A DNA stretch of 64,000 bases. Origin: Tomitella biformata AHU 1821. GTDB taxonomy: Bacteria > Actinomycetota > Actinomycetes > Mycobacteriales > Mycobacteriaceae. The stretch covers positions 186,001 through 250,000 of the forward strand of contig NZ_BAVQ01000003.1 in NCBI RefSeq assembly GCF_000524475.1. The letters run 5' to 3'. The notes beneath the pieces are model-generated. The model was not told where the DNA came from, ran no database searches, and saw only the letters and a list, made by a program, of their open reading frames with translations. How positions within the stretch are numbered: position 1 is the stretch's first letter; the number at the start of each line of letters is the position of its first letter. The position numbers and the translations under genes are program-made. Shown piece by piece: positions 56,648 through 64,000 of the stretch.

Positions 56648-57160
56648 TCAGCCGACGCGGCGCGCCAGCCAGGAGACCTCGGCACCATCCCCGCCGCTGC
56701 GGAATTCCTCGAGCTCCTCATCCCAGGCCGCGCCCAGTGCCTGGGCAAGGTCTGCCGCCAGATTGCGCGAGCCGCCCTCGATCATCGCCCGCAGGCGCTG
56801 CTCGCCGAGCACGACGTCCCCGCATGCGCTGGTGTTGCCCCGCCAGAGTCCTAGCCCGGGCACATGGCTGTAGCGCTCGCCGTCCATGCCCTCGCTGGGG
56901 TCTTCGGTGACCTCGAAGCGCAGGAGCGGCCATTGACGCAAGGCTCCGGCCAGTCGCGCGCCGCTGCCGACTGGGCCCACCCAATTGCTTTCGGCGCGAA
57001 GGGATCCGGGCGCGGCTGGCTGGGGGCTCCACGCCAGTCCTGGGACCGCGTCGAGCACCCCGGCGAGCGCCCATTCCACATGCGGGCACAACGCAGCGGG
57101 CGACGAGTGGATATAGACCACACCAGACGTCGCGTCTGCAAAATGGTTCAACGTGCGCAC
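56648..57160 (-). CDS. DUF3145 family protein
   Basis: 170-residue conserved actinobacterial protein of unknown function. FADATSGVVYIHSSPAALC and PHVEWALAGVL at the start are the family signature; RLRAMIEGGSRNLAADLAQ and EELEEFRSGGDGAEVSWLARRVG close it. GTG chosen because GGAGG lies six bases upstream, exactly in place; a longer ORF upstream is unsupported. No membrane or signal segment. Confidence 0.85.
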   Translation of the reverse strand: MRTLNHFADATSGVVYIHSSPAALCPHVEWALAGVLDAVPGLAWSPQPAAPGSLRAESNWVGPVGSGARLAGALRQWPLLRFEVTEDPSEGMDGERYSHVPGLGLWRGNTSACGDVVLGEQRLRAMIEGGSRNLAADLAQALGAAWDEELEEFRSGGDGAEVSWLARRVG

Positions 57161-57308
57161 TTTCAACCTCCGGCTTAGACGAGGGACGTCTTCCCCAACG
57201 GCCTCGTGTCGTTCCGAGATTGGCACTGCGCTTGTGCTATGCGTTAACCAAGTTACCAGTGTGGCAGGAGTGGTGCCAGGGGGAAATTCTGCGGAGGCCC
57301 AGAACGGC

Positions 57309-57641
57309 TCAGGTCGGCATGAGGGTGATCAGCGCGGCGGAGAGCGCACCCAGCGCCACGGCGATCGACGTCGCCGCCATCACGCGGCGGCGCGCGAGGG
57401 TGTTGGACGGGCCGATCCGGCCCTGGCTGAGGCTGTTGCCCCGGCGATAGCAGGCCAGCGCCAGGACCAGCAGGATTCCGACGCCCACCAGGGGGGCGAG
57501 CGCGGCCACATCGGTGCCGACCGACGCGGCCTGTCGGAGCATCAGCGCGGCGACCACCAGGGCGGCGAGGGCCGTGCGCCGCCACGACAACGCGGTGCGC
57601 TCCGGCTGCAGGCCGGGGTCGATATCCGGCGCCGCCGTCAT
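57309..57641 (-). CDS. DUF202 membrane protein
   Basis: 110-residue small membrane protein of the DUF202 (YidG/YidH-like) family. The family start LQPERTALSWRRTALA is present, followed by three hydrophobic segments (about 25-40, 45-65, 85-107). It follows a second DUF202 gene by 13 bases, and the two probably form a membrane pair. Function unknown. Confidence 0.85.
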   Translation of the reverse strand: MTAAPDIDPGLQPERTALSWRRTALAALVVAALMLRQAASVGTDVAALAPLVGVGILLVLALACYRRGNSLSQGRIGPSNTLARRRVMAATSIAVALGALSAALITLMPT

Positions 57642-57654
57642 ATCAGCACCACGG

Positions 57655-58017
57655 TCACATCAAGACGACCGCGACGAGGGCCACAACCGCGATGATGGAG
57701 GTCCCGATCGCCAGCACCGGCACCAGCAGCGAGCCCGGCAGCGGTTCGCTGCGCCGCATCGCCTGCTGCACCGACCGCCAGTGGAAGTACGCGGCCCCGG
57801 AGACCAGGATCGCCAGCACCACGCAGCCGAGCGCGATCACGGTGCGCGCGGCCGAGTTCTTCAGCGGCTCGATGAGCTGGTGCACCACCACGCCGCCGGC
57901 GACCAGCCCTAGCGCCGTGCGGATCCAGGCCAGGAATGTGCGCTCATTGGCCAGGGTGAAGCGGTAGTCGGGCTCGCGCTCGATCGGCTCCGCCGCGTCG
58001 CCGATCTGCCCGCTCAT
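57655..58017 (-). CDS. DUF202 (YidH-like) membrane protein
   Basis: 120 residues. DYRFTLANERTFLAWIRTALGL is the diagnostic YidH start; hydrophobic helices follow at about 35-52, 60-78 and 97-118. It pairs with the next DUF202 gene in one operon and lies 51 bases after the beta-lactamase-like gene on the same strand. Function unknown. Confidence 0.87.
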   Translation of the reverse strand: MSGQIGDAAEPIEREPDYRFTLANERTFLAWIRTALGLVAGGVVVHQLIEPLKNSAARTVIALGCVVLAILVSGAAYFHWRSVQQAMRRSEPLPGSLLVPVLAIGTSIIAVVALVAVVLM

Positions 58018-58068
58018 CGTGCGACCTCGTTCACGGTGTCTGCCCTGCCCTCTCGTCTCGGCCGGTCG

Positions 58069-58875
58069 TCATCTGGACTGGCCAACCACATCGTCGCTCA
58101 AGCTGGCCCACAGCGGTTTCGCCCATGCGCCAAACGGCCGGTCCGTGAGCACCACCGTCCCAATCCCCAGGTCCGGGTCCACCCATAGGAAGGTGCCCGC
58201 CTGACCGAAGTGCCCGAATGTGCGCGGCGAGTTCTCGGCGGACGTCCAGTGCGGGGACTTCTCCCCGCGAATCTCGAAGCCGAGCCCCCAATCGTTGGGC
58301 CGCTGCCGGCCATAGCCGGGCAAGATGCCGTCGAGGCCCGGGAATTGCACCGTGGTGGCGTCCGCGACCGTCAGCGGATGCGCCAGGACGGGGTTGAGCA
58401 GCTCCAGGGCGAACCTCGACAGGTCCGCCACGCTCGAGCGCGCCTCGTGCCCCGCCACGCCCCACAGCGTCGTGCTGGCCATGCCAAGCGGCTCGAAGAC
58501 CGCCTCGGCCAGATAGTCCGCGAACACGATGCCGGACTCCGCCGAGATCAGCTCCGCCAACACCTCGAAGCCCGCACTGGAGTAGATGCGCCGCTCCCCC
58601 GGTAGCGCCTCCACCGTCCGATCTGCGAAGCCCAGGCCCGACGCGTGCGCCAGCAGGTGCCGGACAGTGGAGCCCTCGGGGCCGGCAGGCTGGTCCAGCT
58701 CGATGACGCCCTCCTCCACCGCCAGCAGCGCCCCGTAGGCGACGAGCAGCTTGGTCACCGATGCCAGCTCGAAGACCTTGTCCAGGTCTCCCATCGTCGT
58801 CTGGCCATCTCGGGTGATCACGGCGGCCGCGGCGTTGTCGACCGGCCAGGAGGCAATCGCATTGAGGGGGTTCAC
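58069..58875 (-). CDS. Serine hydrolase, beta-lactamase/class C-like
   Basis: 268 residues from the chosen GTG. The penicillin-binding fold motifs are visible: S39-x-x-K42 in ELASVTKLL, Tyr98 in IYSSAG, and HFGQAG near residue 220 in place of KTG. No signal peptide, so it is probably a cytosolic esterase or peptidase and not a secreted drug-resistance enzyme. The start was chosen because relatives begin just before IASWPVDNAAAAV; the frame extends 14 codons further upstream. Neither start has a good ribosome site. Confidence 0.8.
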   Translation of the reverse strand: MNPLNAIASWPVDNAAAAVITRDGQTTMGDLDKVFELASVTKLLVAYGALLAVEEGVIELDQPAGPEGSTVRHLLAHASGLGFADRTVEALPGERRIYSSAGFEVLAELISAESGIVFADYLAEAVFEPLGMASTTLWGVAGHEARSSVADLSRFALELLNPVLAHPLTVADATTVQFPGLDGILPGYGRQRPNDWGLGFEIRGEKSPHWTSAENSPRTFGHFGQAGTFLWVDPDLGIGTVVLTDRPFGAWAKPLWASLSDDVVGQSR

Positions 58876-58929
58876 AACGGCATCATAGGAGACGGGCTCC
58901 GCGCCCTCCACGTACACGTCCCGGCGAAA

Positions 58930-59487
58930 TCACCTGCGGAGGCTGTAGCGCAGATAGACGACACCGTTGTCGAACCGCCGCTCGTCGAGCAGCTCGAGGT
59001 CGAAACGCACGCCGTCGGGCAGGAGCCGCTTGCCTCCGCCAACGTGCACCGGGTAAATGAACTGCTGGAACTCGTCCACCAGACCCGCCCTGATCGCGTG
59101 CCCCGCCAGCTGTGCGCCGCCGATGCCGACATCGGTGGGCGACTCGGCGACGAATCGCCGGACCCACTCCGCCTCGAACTCGCGCTGGATCCGTGTCCGC
59201 GCGCTGGCCGCGTGACCGAGGGTCCGCGAGAACACCACCTTCTCCGTCGCCCGCCACACCTGCGCGTAATCCTGCTCCTCCGCCGACAACCCGTCCAGCG
59301 GCATGTCCTCCCAGACCGCCATCACCTCGTAGAGCCGACGGCCATAGAGACAGGCACCGACCGGCCGCTCGAGGTCGTTGATGAACGCGTGCACCTGCGG
59401 GGTCGGCGCGCTCCAGTTGAACTCACCCAACGGGTCGGCGATGTAGCCGTCGATGGAGCAGATGCCGGTGTAGATCAGTTTCGCCAT
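58930..59487 (-). CDS. Dihydrofolate reductase family protein (RibD C-terminal type)
   Basis: 185 residues of the RibD_C/DHFR-like fold, NADPH-dependent, substrate unknown. YTGICSIDGYIADPLGEFNW at the start, LYGRRLYEVMAVWED, VGIGGAQLAGHAIRAGLVDEF and a late YPVHVGGGKRLLPDG are characteristic. The folate-site residues of true DHFR are not evident, so a role in folate synthesis is not implied. ATG with GGAAGGGA upstream. Confidence 0.85.
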   Translation of the reverse strand: MAKLIYTGICSIDGYIADPLGEFNWSAPTPQVHAFINDLERPVGACLYGRRLYEVMAVWEDMPLDGLSAEEQDYAQVWRATEKVVFSRTLGHAASARTRIQREFEAEWVRRFVAESPTDVGIGGAQLAGHAIRAGLVDEFQQFIYPVHVGGGKRLLPDGVRFDLELLDERRFDNGVVYLRYSLRR

Positions 59488-59623
59488 GTCGATGTCCCTT
59501 CCGCGGTTCCGCGGGACCGCGCGATATCGACTCAGAATACGACCGGGTGCCGGCCATTGCCAGTGCCTGTCACGCCGCTTGTGGCAGTGGATACGACGAG
59601 GCGGCGCGGACGTTCGAGAGCGG

Positions 59624-59698
59624 TGGGGCAGGTGGGGCTCGAACCCACGACCTGACGGATTATGAGTCCGCTGCTCTGACCAGCTGAGCTACTGCCCC
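59624..59698 (-). tRNA. tRNA-Met (anticodon CAT)
   Basis: 75-nt cloverleaf on the minus strand: acceptor GGGGCAG/CTGCCCC, D-arm GCTC..GAGC, anticodon stem GCGGA/TCCGT with loop CTCATAA (CAT), T-arm GTGGG-TTCGAGC-CCCAC, discriminator A, no encoded CCA. The first acceptor pair is a normal G-C and there is no three-GC anticodon stem, so it is not the initiator. A tRNA-Ile2 with modified CAT cannot be fully excluded. Confidence 0.92.
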
Positions 59699-59827
59699 GA
59701 GCCAATACGACTCCGAGCGATCACACTACAAGATGTGCTGCGCATCCCAACGCGCCCCGCCGACGGAACAGAGTTTGTCTGACGGTGGTGGTACAAATGG
59801 GAACCTCGCATGAAAGGAATCCGCACT

Positions 59828-60298
59828 GTGTCGAATCCCGATCTCTGGCAGGAGGACCCGAGCCAGTCTGGGTTCAACCAGCCGTCGTATCCCGGCCAGG
59901 CGCCGCTGTTCCCGCAGGGGCAATATCCGCCGGCCAGCTACCCGCCGGTCGGATACACCCAGCCCAGCTACCCCCAAACTGGGCCTGCCTACGCCCAGCA
60001 GTTCGCGCCTCCCGCCATGTCCGCGCCGTACGGGTTCCATCCGGTCACCGGCCAGCCGCTCTCGGACAAGTCGAAGGTCGCGGCAGGGCTGCTGTCGATC
60101 TTCCTCGGCTACTTCGGGGTCGGCCGCTTCTATGCCGGGAACACGGGCCTCGGGGTCGCGCAGCTGCTTGCCAACATCTTGTTGACCATCATCACCCTGG
60201 GATTCTGGCTGTCCGTCGCCTGGATTTGGCCGTTGATCGACGGCATCGTCCTGCTCACCGGAAATCCACGGGATGGCATGGGCCGCTTGCTTCGATAG
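59828..60298 (+). CDS. TM2 domain protein
   Basis: 156 residues. An N-terminal Pro/Tyr/Gln-rich disordered stretch (PASYPPVGYTQPSYPQTG) leads to a TM2 domain: KSKVAAGLLSIFLGYFGVGR, then a helix with FWLSVAWIWPLIDGIVLL. Function unknown. GTG start chosen with AAAGGA nine bases upstream; an ATG six codons earlier has GGGA upstream and is a fair alternative. Convergent with a lipoprotein gene, seven bases apart. Confidence 0.85.
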   Translation: MSNPDLWQEDPSQSGFNQPSYPGQAPLFPQGQYPPASYPPVGYTQPSYPQTGPAYAQQFAPPAMSAPYGFHPVTGQPLSDKSKVAAGLLSIFLGYFGVGRFYAGNTGLGVAQLLANILLTIITLGFWLSVAWIWPLIDGIVLLTGNPRDGMGRLLR

Positions 60299-60305
60299 AC
60301 GACGG

Positions 60306-60875
60306 TCATCGGCTGGGGATCTGCCATTCCCAGCCGGCGGCCCCCGCCTGCGCCGCCTCTAGCCGCAGTGCCCGCGCCCCGATCGGCGCCACCAGCACCG
60401 CAGTCCCCTGTTCCTGCCGACCCGGGCCCAGCCCAGCCAGCCCCCAATCGGTCTCGGCGCAGTCCGCGAATTCTGGCCGGTCTGCAAATACGCCGTCCTG
60501 GTCCACAACGCCCCAGTTTCGCGCCTCTAGAATGCCGCCGATGAGCCGCTCGGGGTAGGTGAACACGCCCCGCGTCGTAGCAGCCACGGTGAACCGCACC
60601 AATTGTGTTCCGGGCGCCACGCCCACACCCGGGCACTGGAACCCCGGCTCGATATCGGTGACCGCGAACTCCAGGTCGCAGGCGCGGGCATCGGTGTCGT
60701 CGCAACCGATCCCGCCGAGTTCGCCGATTTCCTTTGGGGCGGCGGGGTTCAGCGGCGCCTCGAGGCCCTGAGTGGGCGCAGAGGGCTCCTGCGGGCTCGT
60801 TGTCGGCGAGACGTCCGTCGCGCAGCCAGTGGTCAGCACCACCGCCGCTACCACCCAGCCGAACCTCGCCCGCAT
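60306..60875 (-). CDS. Putative lipoprotein
   Basis: 189 residues; signal peptide with lipobox VLTTGC (Cys18), then Thr/Ser/Pro-rich linker and a beta-rich domain with several cysteines (GGIGCDDTDARACDLEF, FQCPGVGV, EFADCAETDWG) that could form disulfides. No family recognised. The ATG has AGGCGAGG upstream and gives a proper signal peptide; the ORF extends 20 codons further with no support. Confidence 0.75.
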   Translation of the reverse strand: MRARFGWVVAAVVLTTGCATDVSPTTSPQEPSAPTQGLEAPLNPAAPKEIGELGGIGCDDTDARACDLEFAVTDIEPGFQCPGVGVAPGTQLVRFTVAATTRGVFTYPERLIGGILEARNWGVVDQDGVFADRPEFADCAETDWGLAGLGPGRQEQGTAVLVAPIGARALRLEAAQAGAAGWEWQIPSR

Positions 60876-61225
60876 CCTCGCCTCTCGTGCCCTGGTTTCC
60901 CCTGCCGTGACCCACACGCCCGGCGGACTCATCATCCGTCAGGTTATGGGTCCGGGTCCCACCTGCCCCACTGCCGGCACAGGTTCGCGTTGCGTTCGGC
61001 GACGACGTTCCCGACAACACCAACGACCCCGCTGGGCCCCTGCCATGACCGTTAGCGCCTCGAACAGGTCCCGTGGCAAACCCTGACCGCTCGAGTCTGC
61101 GGATACCAGGCGAGCTCGATGAGCGTGCGCCGGTCCGTGTGGGGACGACAGTGGCCGATGTCGAAGTGAGGTGGGGATCACTCACCTCCAGACCGAACGA
61201 GCCGCCTGACCCTCTAGATACAAGA
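60876..61225. other. Intergenic region with a tRNA-Met remnant
   Basis: About 390 bases between the lipoprotein gene and tRNA-Asn. No gene is supported; the plus-strand ORF 61073-61294 runs into the antisense of tRNA-Asn. A degenerate tRNA 3' half is the only feature found. Confidence 0.6.
60923..60970 (+). pseudogene. Degenerate 3' half of tRNA-Met
   Basis: 48 bases that match the 3' part of the nearby tRNA-Met (from the anticodon stem to the discriminator) at 42 positions without gaps, but on the opposite strand. The anticodon loop reads CTCATCA, the T-arm is damaged, and the 5' half is missing. No GGGGCAG partner for the acceptor lies upstream. It is a dead copy, possibly a relic of integration at the tRNA gene. 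Confidence 0.8.
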
Positions 61226-61260
61226 AAACCCCAGGTGATTCGTGCTCTCACCTGGAGTTT
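61226..61260 (-). terminator. Terminator downstream of tRNA-Asn
   Basis: On the minus strand a 12-bp stem with one mismatch and an 11-nt loop ends with GGGGTTTTCTT, a usable U-tract, seven bases beyond the tRNA-Asn 3' end. Confidence 0.75.
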
Positions 61261-61267
61261 CCCTCTG

Positions 61268-61339
61268 CTCCCCCGACTGGATTCGAACCAGTAACCCTTC
61301 GATTAACAGTCGAATGCTCTGCCGTTGAGCTACGGGGGA
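61268..61339 (-). tRNA. tRNA-Asn (anticodon GTT)
   Basis: 72-nt cloverleaf: acceptor TCCCCCG/CGGGGGA, D-arm GCTC..GAGC, anticodon stem TTCGA/TCGAA with loop CTGTTAA (GTT), T-arm ACTGG-TTCGAAT-CCAGT, discriminator G. CCA not encoded. A terminator lies directly downstream. Confidence 0.96.
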
Positions 61340-61514
61340 ATGCTCTGCCGCTCTTGTGCGGCCGCTGTCAGACTCTAACTCATGACCCGGGGTAGATGCC
61401 AAATCGTCCCTCCCCGAAGCAGGCAGCCAACGCCTTCTGCCCCGGTCCACTACGCTGGCCGACGGCAGTAAAACCTGAACACCACGACATCTATATGCGG
61501 GAGGTTGGGCTTCG

Positions 61515-61763
61515 ATGATCGGGATCCTTGTCGCGGCGGGCGCCGGCTACGTCCTCGGGACCAAGGCTGGACGCCGCCGGTATGAGCAGATCAGCGGCGT
61601 CGCAAAGGCGGTCGCGACCAACCCCGCCACCCGCGCCGCCATCAGCACCGGCCGCCGGAAGCTGTCGGAGGCGCTCAGCACTGAGCCGAAGTTCACCAAG
61701 ATCGAGCCCATCGACGGGCTCACGTCGGTCTATATCCCCGAGGACAAAGACCGCACGGACTGA
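61515..61763 (+). CDS. Small YtxH-like protein, 82 aa
   Basis: Counterpart of Rv2342, which is next to dnaG in M. tuberculosis too. An N-terminal hydrophobic helix (IGILVAAGAGYVLGTKAGR) anchors it in the membrane; the rest is helical and basic, then acidic. ATG with GGGAGG upstream. Function unknown. It is convergent with dnaG across a repeat region. Confidence 0.85.
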   Translation: MIGILVAAGAGYVLGTKAGRRRYEQISGVAKAVATNPATRAAISTGRRKLSEALSTEPKFTKIEPIDGLTSVYIPEDKDRTD

Positions 61764-61810
61764 TCCGGCCGCCACCACGTGCAGAGCCGCAACCTGCTGG
61801 GCGCTCCGCC

Positions 61811-61940
61811 AACATGAAGAAGATTGACAGTCTTCTCGATATTCGGTGAATCTTCTTCACATTCGAGAGCGATTTCCTCGAACGTGAAGAAGATTGACGG
61901 TTTCCTCGAAAATCAGGGAATCTTCTTCATGTTCGAGAGC
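61811..61940. repeat. Pair of AT-rich palindromic repeats, 70 bp apart, between convergent genes
   Basis: Two copies of a roughly 60-base unit lie 70 bases apart. Each begins AAC(A/G)TGAAGAAGATTGAC and ends AATCTTCTTCA followed by TTCGAGAGC after two to three bases, so each is itself palindromic. The outer arms AACATGAAGAAGATT (61811) and its exact complement (61919) pair over 15 bp, and the inner arms (61849 and 61877) over 19 with one mismatch. The GC content is far below the rest of the window. It probably works as the double terminator of dnaG and the YtxH-like gene, or is a mobile palindromic element. Confidence 0.85.
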
Positions 61941-61956
61941 CAATCCGCAAAGGGCC

Positions 61957-63918
61957 CTAGTAGCTGTCCTCGCGCGCGCCCACGGCTTGGTCCAGCAGCC
62001 CGCGTCGGTACTGCTCCAGCGCGACCAGGTCGCCGAACAGCGCCCGGTACTCATCGGGGCTCTCGGACGGGGACATGCGCTGCAACCGCGATTTCAGGTC
62101 CGCGATCTGGTTGCCGACCCACACCTCCTGCAAACGTGCCAGGACCCCGCCGATATAGCGCGGCACGTCTACCTCGGCCACGCGCATGGGCTCGACGGCC
62201 AACTCGGTGACCAGCGAGCGCAGCTGCTCCCCCGTGGCCTTGCCGATCTCGGCGGTGGTGTCGTCCCCCGCCTGGTACTGCTCGACGGTCGCGACGCCCG
62301 CCGCCCCGACGGCCTCCACCCACTCGGCCCCGCCCAAGCCTGCTGCGGTGCCCCCAGCGTCCTCGATGGCGGTGCGTAGTGCGCCATAGGCGGGGTGGGT
62401 GAAGCTCTCCGGCGGCAACGAGTCGAATACCGTGCCCGCGATGGCCGGCTCCTGCAGCGCCGATTTGAGCGCCTCGCGCTGCGGCCACAGCGCGGGGTCG
62501 CGCGGGTTGGGCCGGGGGATGCGGCTGGTCTGCGCGGGCTGCTCGGTCGCTGCCACGGGGCCACGGCCGCGGCCGCGCGCGCCGCCACGCGCCATCTGCC
62601 GCACGCGGCTGACCACCTGGGGGATGTTGGGCCAGCCCACCCAGTGGTCGGCGAGCTTAGTGGCGTAGCCGTCGCGCAGCGCGGAGTCCTTGATGCGGGC
62701 CACGATGGGGACGGCGCGGCTCAGCGCCTCGACGCGCCCCTCCTCGGTGTTGAGGTCGATGCCGGCCAGCATGGACAGGATCGCGAACTCGAACATCGGC
62801 ACTCGTCGCGCGATCAGGTCGCGCACGGCGGCGTCGCCGGACTCCTGGCGCAGCTCACACGGGTCCTTGCCCTCAGGGGCGACGGAGACGAACGTCTTGG
62901 CGGCGACCTTTTGGTCGCCGTCAAACGCCTTGAGCGCGGCGGCTTGCCCGGCGGCGTCGCCGTCGAAGGTGTAGATGATCTCGCCGCGGAAGTGGTTATC
63001 GTCGATCAGGAGTCGGCGGATCAGCGTCAGGTGGTCATCACCGAAGGCTGTGCCACAGGACGCGACGGCGGTCGGCACGCCCGCCAGGTGCATCGCCATG
63101 ACATCGGTGTAGCCCTCGACGATAACGGCCTGGTGCCGCTTGGAGATCTCGCGCTTGGCCAGGTCCAGGCCGAAGAGCACCTGGGACTTCTTGTACAGCA
63201 ACGTCTCTGGGGTGTTGACATATTTGGCGGTCATCATGTCATCGTCAAAGAGCCGGCGCGCGCCGAAGCCGATGACGTCGCCGGCCAGGTTGCGGATGGG
63301 CCACAGCAGGCGGCGGTGGAAGCGGTCCATCGGCCCCCGCTTGCCCTGCCGGGACAGCCCCGCCGCCTCGAGCTCCGCGAATTCGAAGCCCTGGATCAGC
63401 AGGTGCTTGGTGAGCAGGTCCCAGCCGGCGGGCGCGAAGCCGCAGCCGAACTGCACCGCGGCCGCCATGTCGAAGTCCCGCCCGGTGAGGTAGTCGCGGG
63501 CCGCTTGCGCGTCGGGCATGGTCAGCCGCTCGGCATAGAAGGCCTGCGCGGCGGCGTTGGCGGCGACGAGCCGGCTGCGGGTGCCGCGGTCGCGGCGGAT
63601 CGTGGCCCCGCCGCCCTCGTAGTTGATGGTGTAGCCGATTTTCTCGGCCATCTGCTCCACGGACTCGACGAAGCTGACGTGCTCCATCTTCTGCAGGAAC
63701 GTGAAGACGTCGCCGCCCTCGCCGCAGCCGAAGCAGTGGTAGTGCCCGTGGTTGGGGCGCACGTGGAACGACGGCGACTTCTCGTCGTGGAACGGGCAGA
63801 GCCCCTTCATCGAGTCCGATCCGGCGCTGCGCAGCGACACGTAGTCGCCAACGATCTCCTCGATCCGGACGCGCTCACGGATCGAGGCAATGTCACGTTC
63901 AGGGATTCGGCCGGCCAC
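61957..63918 (-). CDS. dnaG: DNA primase
   Basis: Makes RNA primers at the replication fork. 653 residues. N-terminal zinc-binding domain with Cys41, His44, Cys62 and Cys65 (CPFHDEK, HCFGCGEGGD), RNA polymerase core with RFHRRLLWPIRN, TOPRIM domain with VIVEGYTDVMAMH, CGTAFGDDHL and FDGDAAGQAA, and a helicase-binding C-terminal domain after an Ala/Arg/Gly-rich linker. ATG start. It follows another minus-strand gene by 17 bases and ends before a pair of palindromic repeats. Confidence 0.97.
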   Translation of the reverse strand: MAGRIPERDIASIRERVRIEEIVGDYVSLRSAGSDSMKGLCPFHDEKSPSFHVRPNHGHYHCFGCGEGGDVFTFLQKMEHVSFVESVEQMAEKIGYTINYEGGGATIRRDRGTRSRLVAANAAAQAFYAERLTMPDAQAARDYLTGRDFDMAAAVQFGCGFAPAGWDLLTKHLLIQGFEFAELEAAGLSRQGKRGPMDRFHRRLLWPIRNLAGDVIGFGARRLFDDDMMTAKYVNTPETLLYKKSQVLFGLDLAKREISKRHQAVIVEGYTDVMAMHLAGVPTAVASCGTAFGDDHLTLIRRLLIDDNHFRGEIIYTFDGDAAGQAAALKAFDGDQKVAAKTFVSVAPEGKDPCELRQESGDAAVRDLIARRVPMFEFAILSMLAGIDLNTEEGRVEALSRAVPIVARIKDSALRDGYATKLADHWVGWPNIPQVVSRVRQMARGGARGRGRGPVAATEQPAQTSRIPRPNPRDPALWPQREALKSALQEPAIAGTVFDSLPPESFTHPAYGALRTAIEDAGGTAAGLGGAEWVEAVGAAGVATVEQYQAGDDTTAEIGKATGEQLRSLVTELAVEPMRVAEVDVPRYIGGVLARLQEVWVGNQIADLKSRLQRMSPSESPDEYRALFGDLVALEQYRRGLLDQAVGAREDSY

Positions 63919-63935
63919 GTCGTGCAGTCTAGTGG

Positions 63936-64000
63936 TTAGCCCCAGCCCGCCTGGTCCTCGCGGCTGACCTTGTCGATCCGTTCGAGGCGGCTCTCGGTAT
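63936..64000 (-). CDS. C-terminal end of an unidentified gene upstream of dnaG
   Basis: Only the last 21 codons are inside the window. They read TESRLERIDKVSREDQAGWG, then TAA. In M. tuberculosis dgt (dGTP triphosphohydrolase) precedes dnaG, but this tail is not enough to identify it. The 17-base gap suggests one transcript with dnaG. Confidence 0.5.
   Translation of the reverse strand, partial: TESRLERIDKVSREDQAGWG

Noticed and set aside
58069-58875. Antibiotic-resistance beta-lactamase
   Set aside because: No signal peptide and HFG in place of KTG; more likely a cytosolic esterase-type member of the fold.
61073-61294. Plus-strand ORF ending in LDSNQ
   Set aside because: This ending is the known artefact of translating across the antisense of a tRNA gene (here tRNA-Asn).

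Overview
The window is about 64 kb of high-GC DNA from a mycolic-acid actinobacterium (order Mycobacteriales). Gene content and order follow the Mycobacterium tuberculosis Rv2201-Rv2247 segment almost gene for gene: asnB, adoK, an A-type Fe-S carrier, glycerate kinase, cobT, cobS, ilvE, pepA, sucB/dlaT, lipB, lipA, glnA, glnE, glnA2, panB, the RNase H/phosphatase fusion, surf1, cobD, ahpE, aceE, mabR, fabD, acpM, kasA, accD6. The Rv2342/dnaG region follows later. FAS-II genes argue against Corynebacterium. A single KAS gene (no kasB) and a short AcpM suggest a maker of shorter mycolates, such as a Dietzia- or Tsukamurella-like genus; this is inference, and the genus cannot be fixed from the window.

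Layout. 1-10.6 kb: asparagine synthase (cut by the window edge), purine kinase, Fe-S carrier, glycerate kinase, late cobalamin steps (CobT, CobS), branched-chain aminotransferase, leucyl aminopeptidase. 11-17 kb: lipoylated E2 together with the LipB/LipA enzymes that make its cofactor. 17.3-32.7 kb: nitrogen block with GlnA, its adenylyltransferase GlnE and GlnA2. This block is split by an accessory insert: M28 membrane peptidase, RtcB, an OYE/epoxide-hydrolase-like divergent pair with a KstR-type box, and a four-gene quaternary-amine ABC transporter. 32.7-45 kb: exported hydrolase, PanB, RNase II-like protein, RNase P RNA, RNase H/phosphatase, zinc-ribbon protein, Nif3, a HAD-tyrosine phosphatase fusion, SURF1, CobD, tRNA-Val. 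45-55 kb: AhpE, pyruvate dehydrogenase E1, MabR and the FAS-II operon, then a polyprenol-phosphate mannosyltransferase. 55-64 kb: small conserved proteins, tRNA-Met, tRNA-Asn, a degenerate tRNA-Met 3' half, two lipoprotein/TM2 genes, and DnaG.

The groups fit together functionally: AceE plus the lipoylated E2 feed acetyl-CoA towards AccD6 and FAS-II; GlnA, GlnA2 and GlnE form the ammonia-assimilation module, with GlnR-type boxes visible upstream of glnA and glnA2; CobT, CobS and CobD belong to cobalamin assembly.

Most of the window is core genome. The observations most worth following are the PtkA-PtpA-like kinase/phosphatase fusion, a pair of AT-rich palindromes beyond dnaG, the tRNA-Met fragment, and four operator matches (GlnR, MabR, KstR, MtrA-type) read directly from the sequence. 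No CRISPR array, phage, IS element or obvious biosynthetic cluster was seen.
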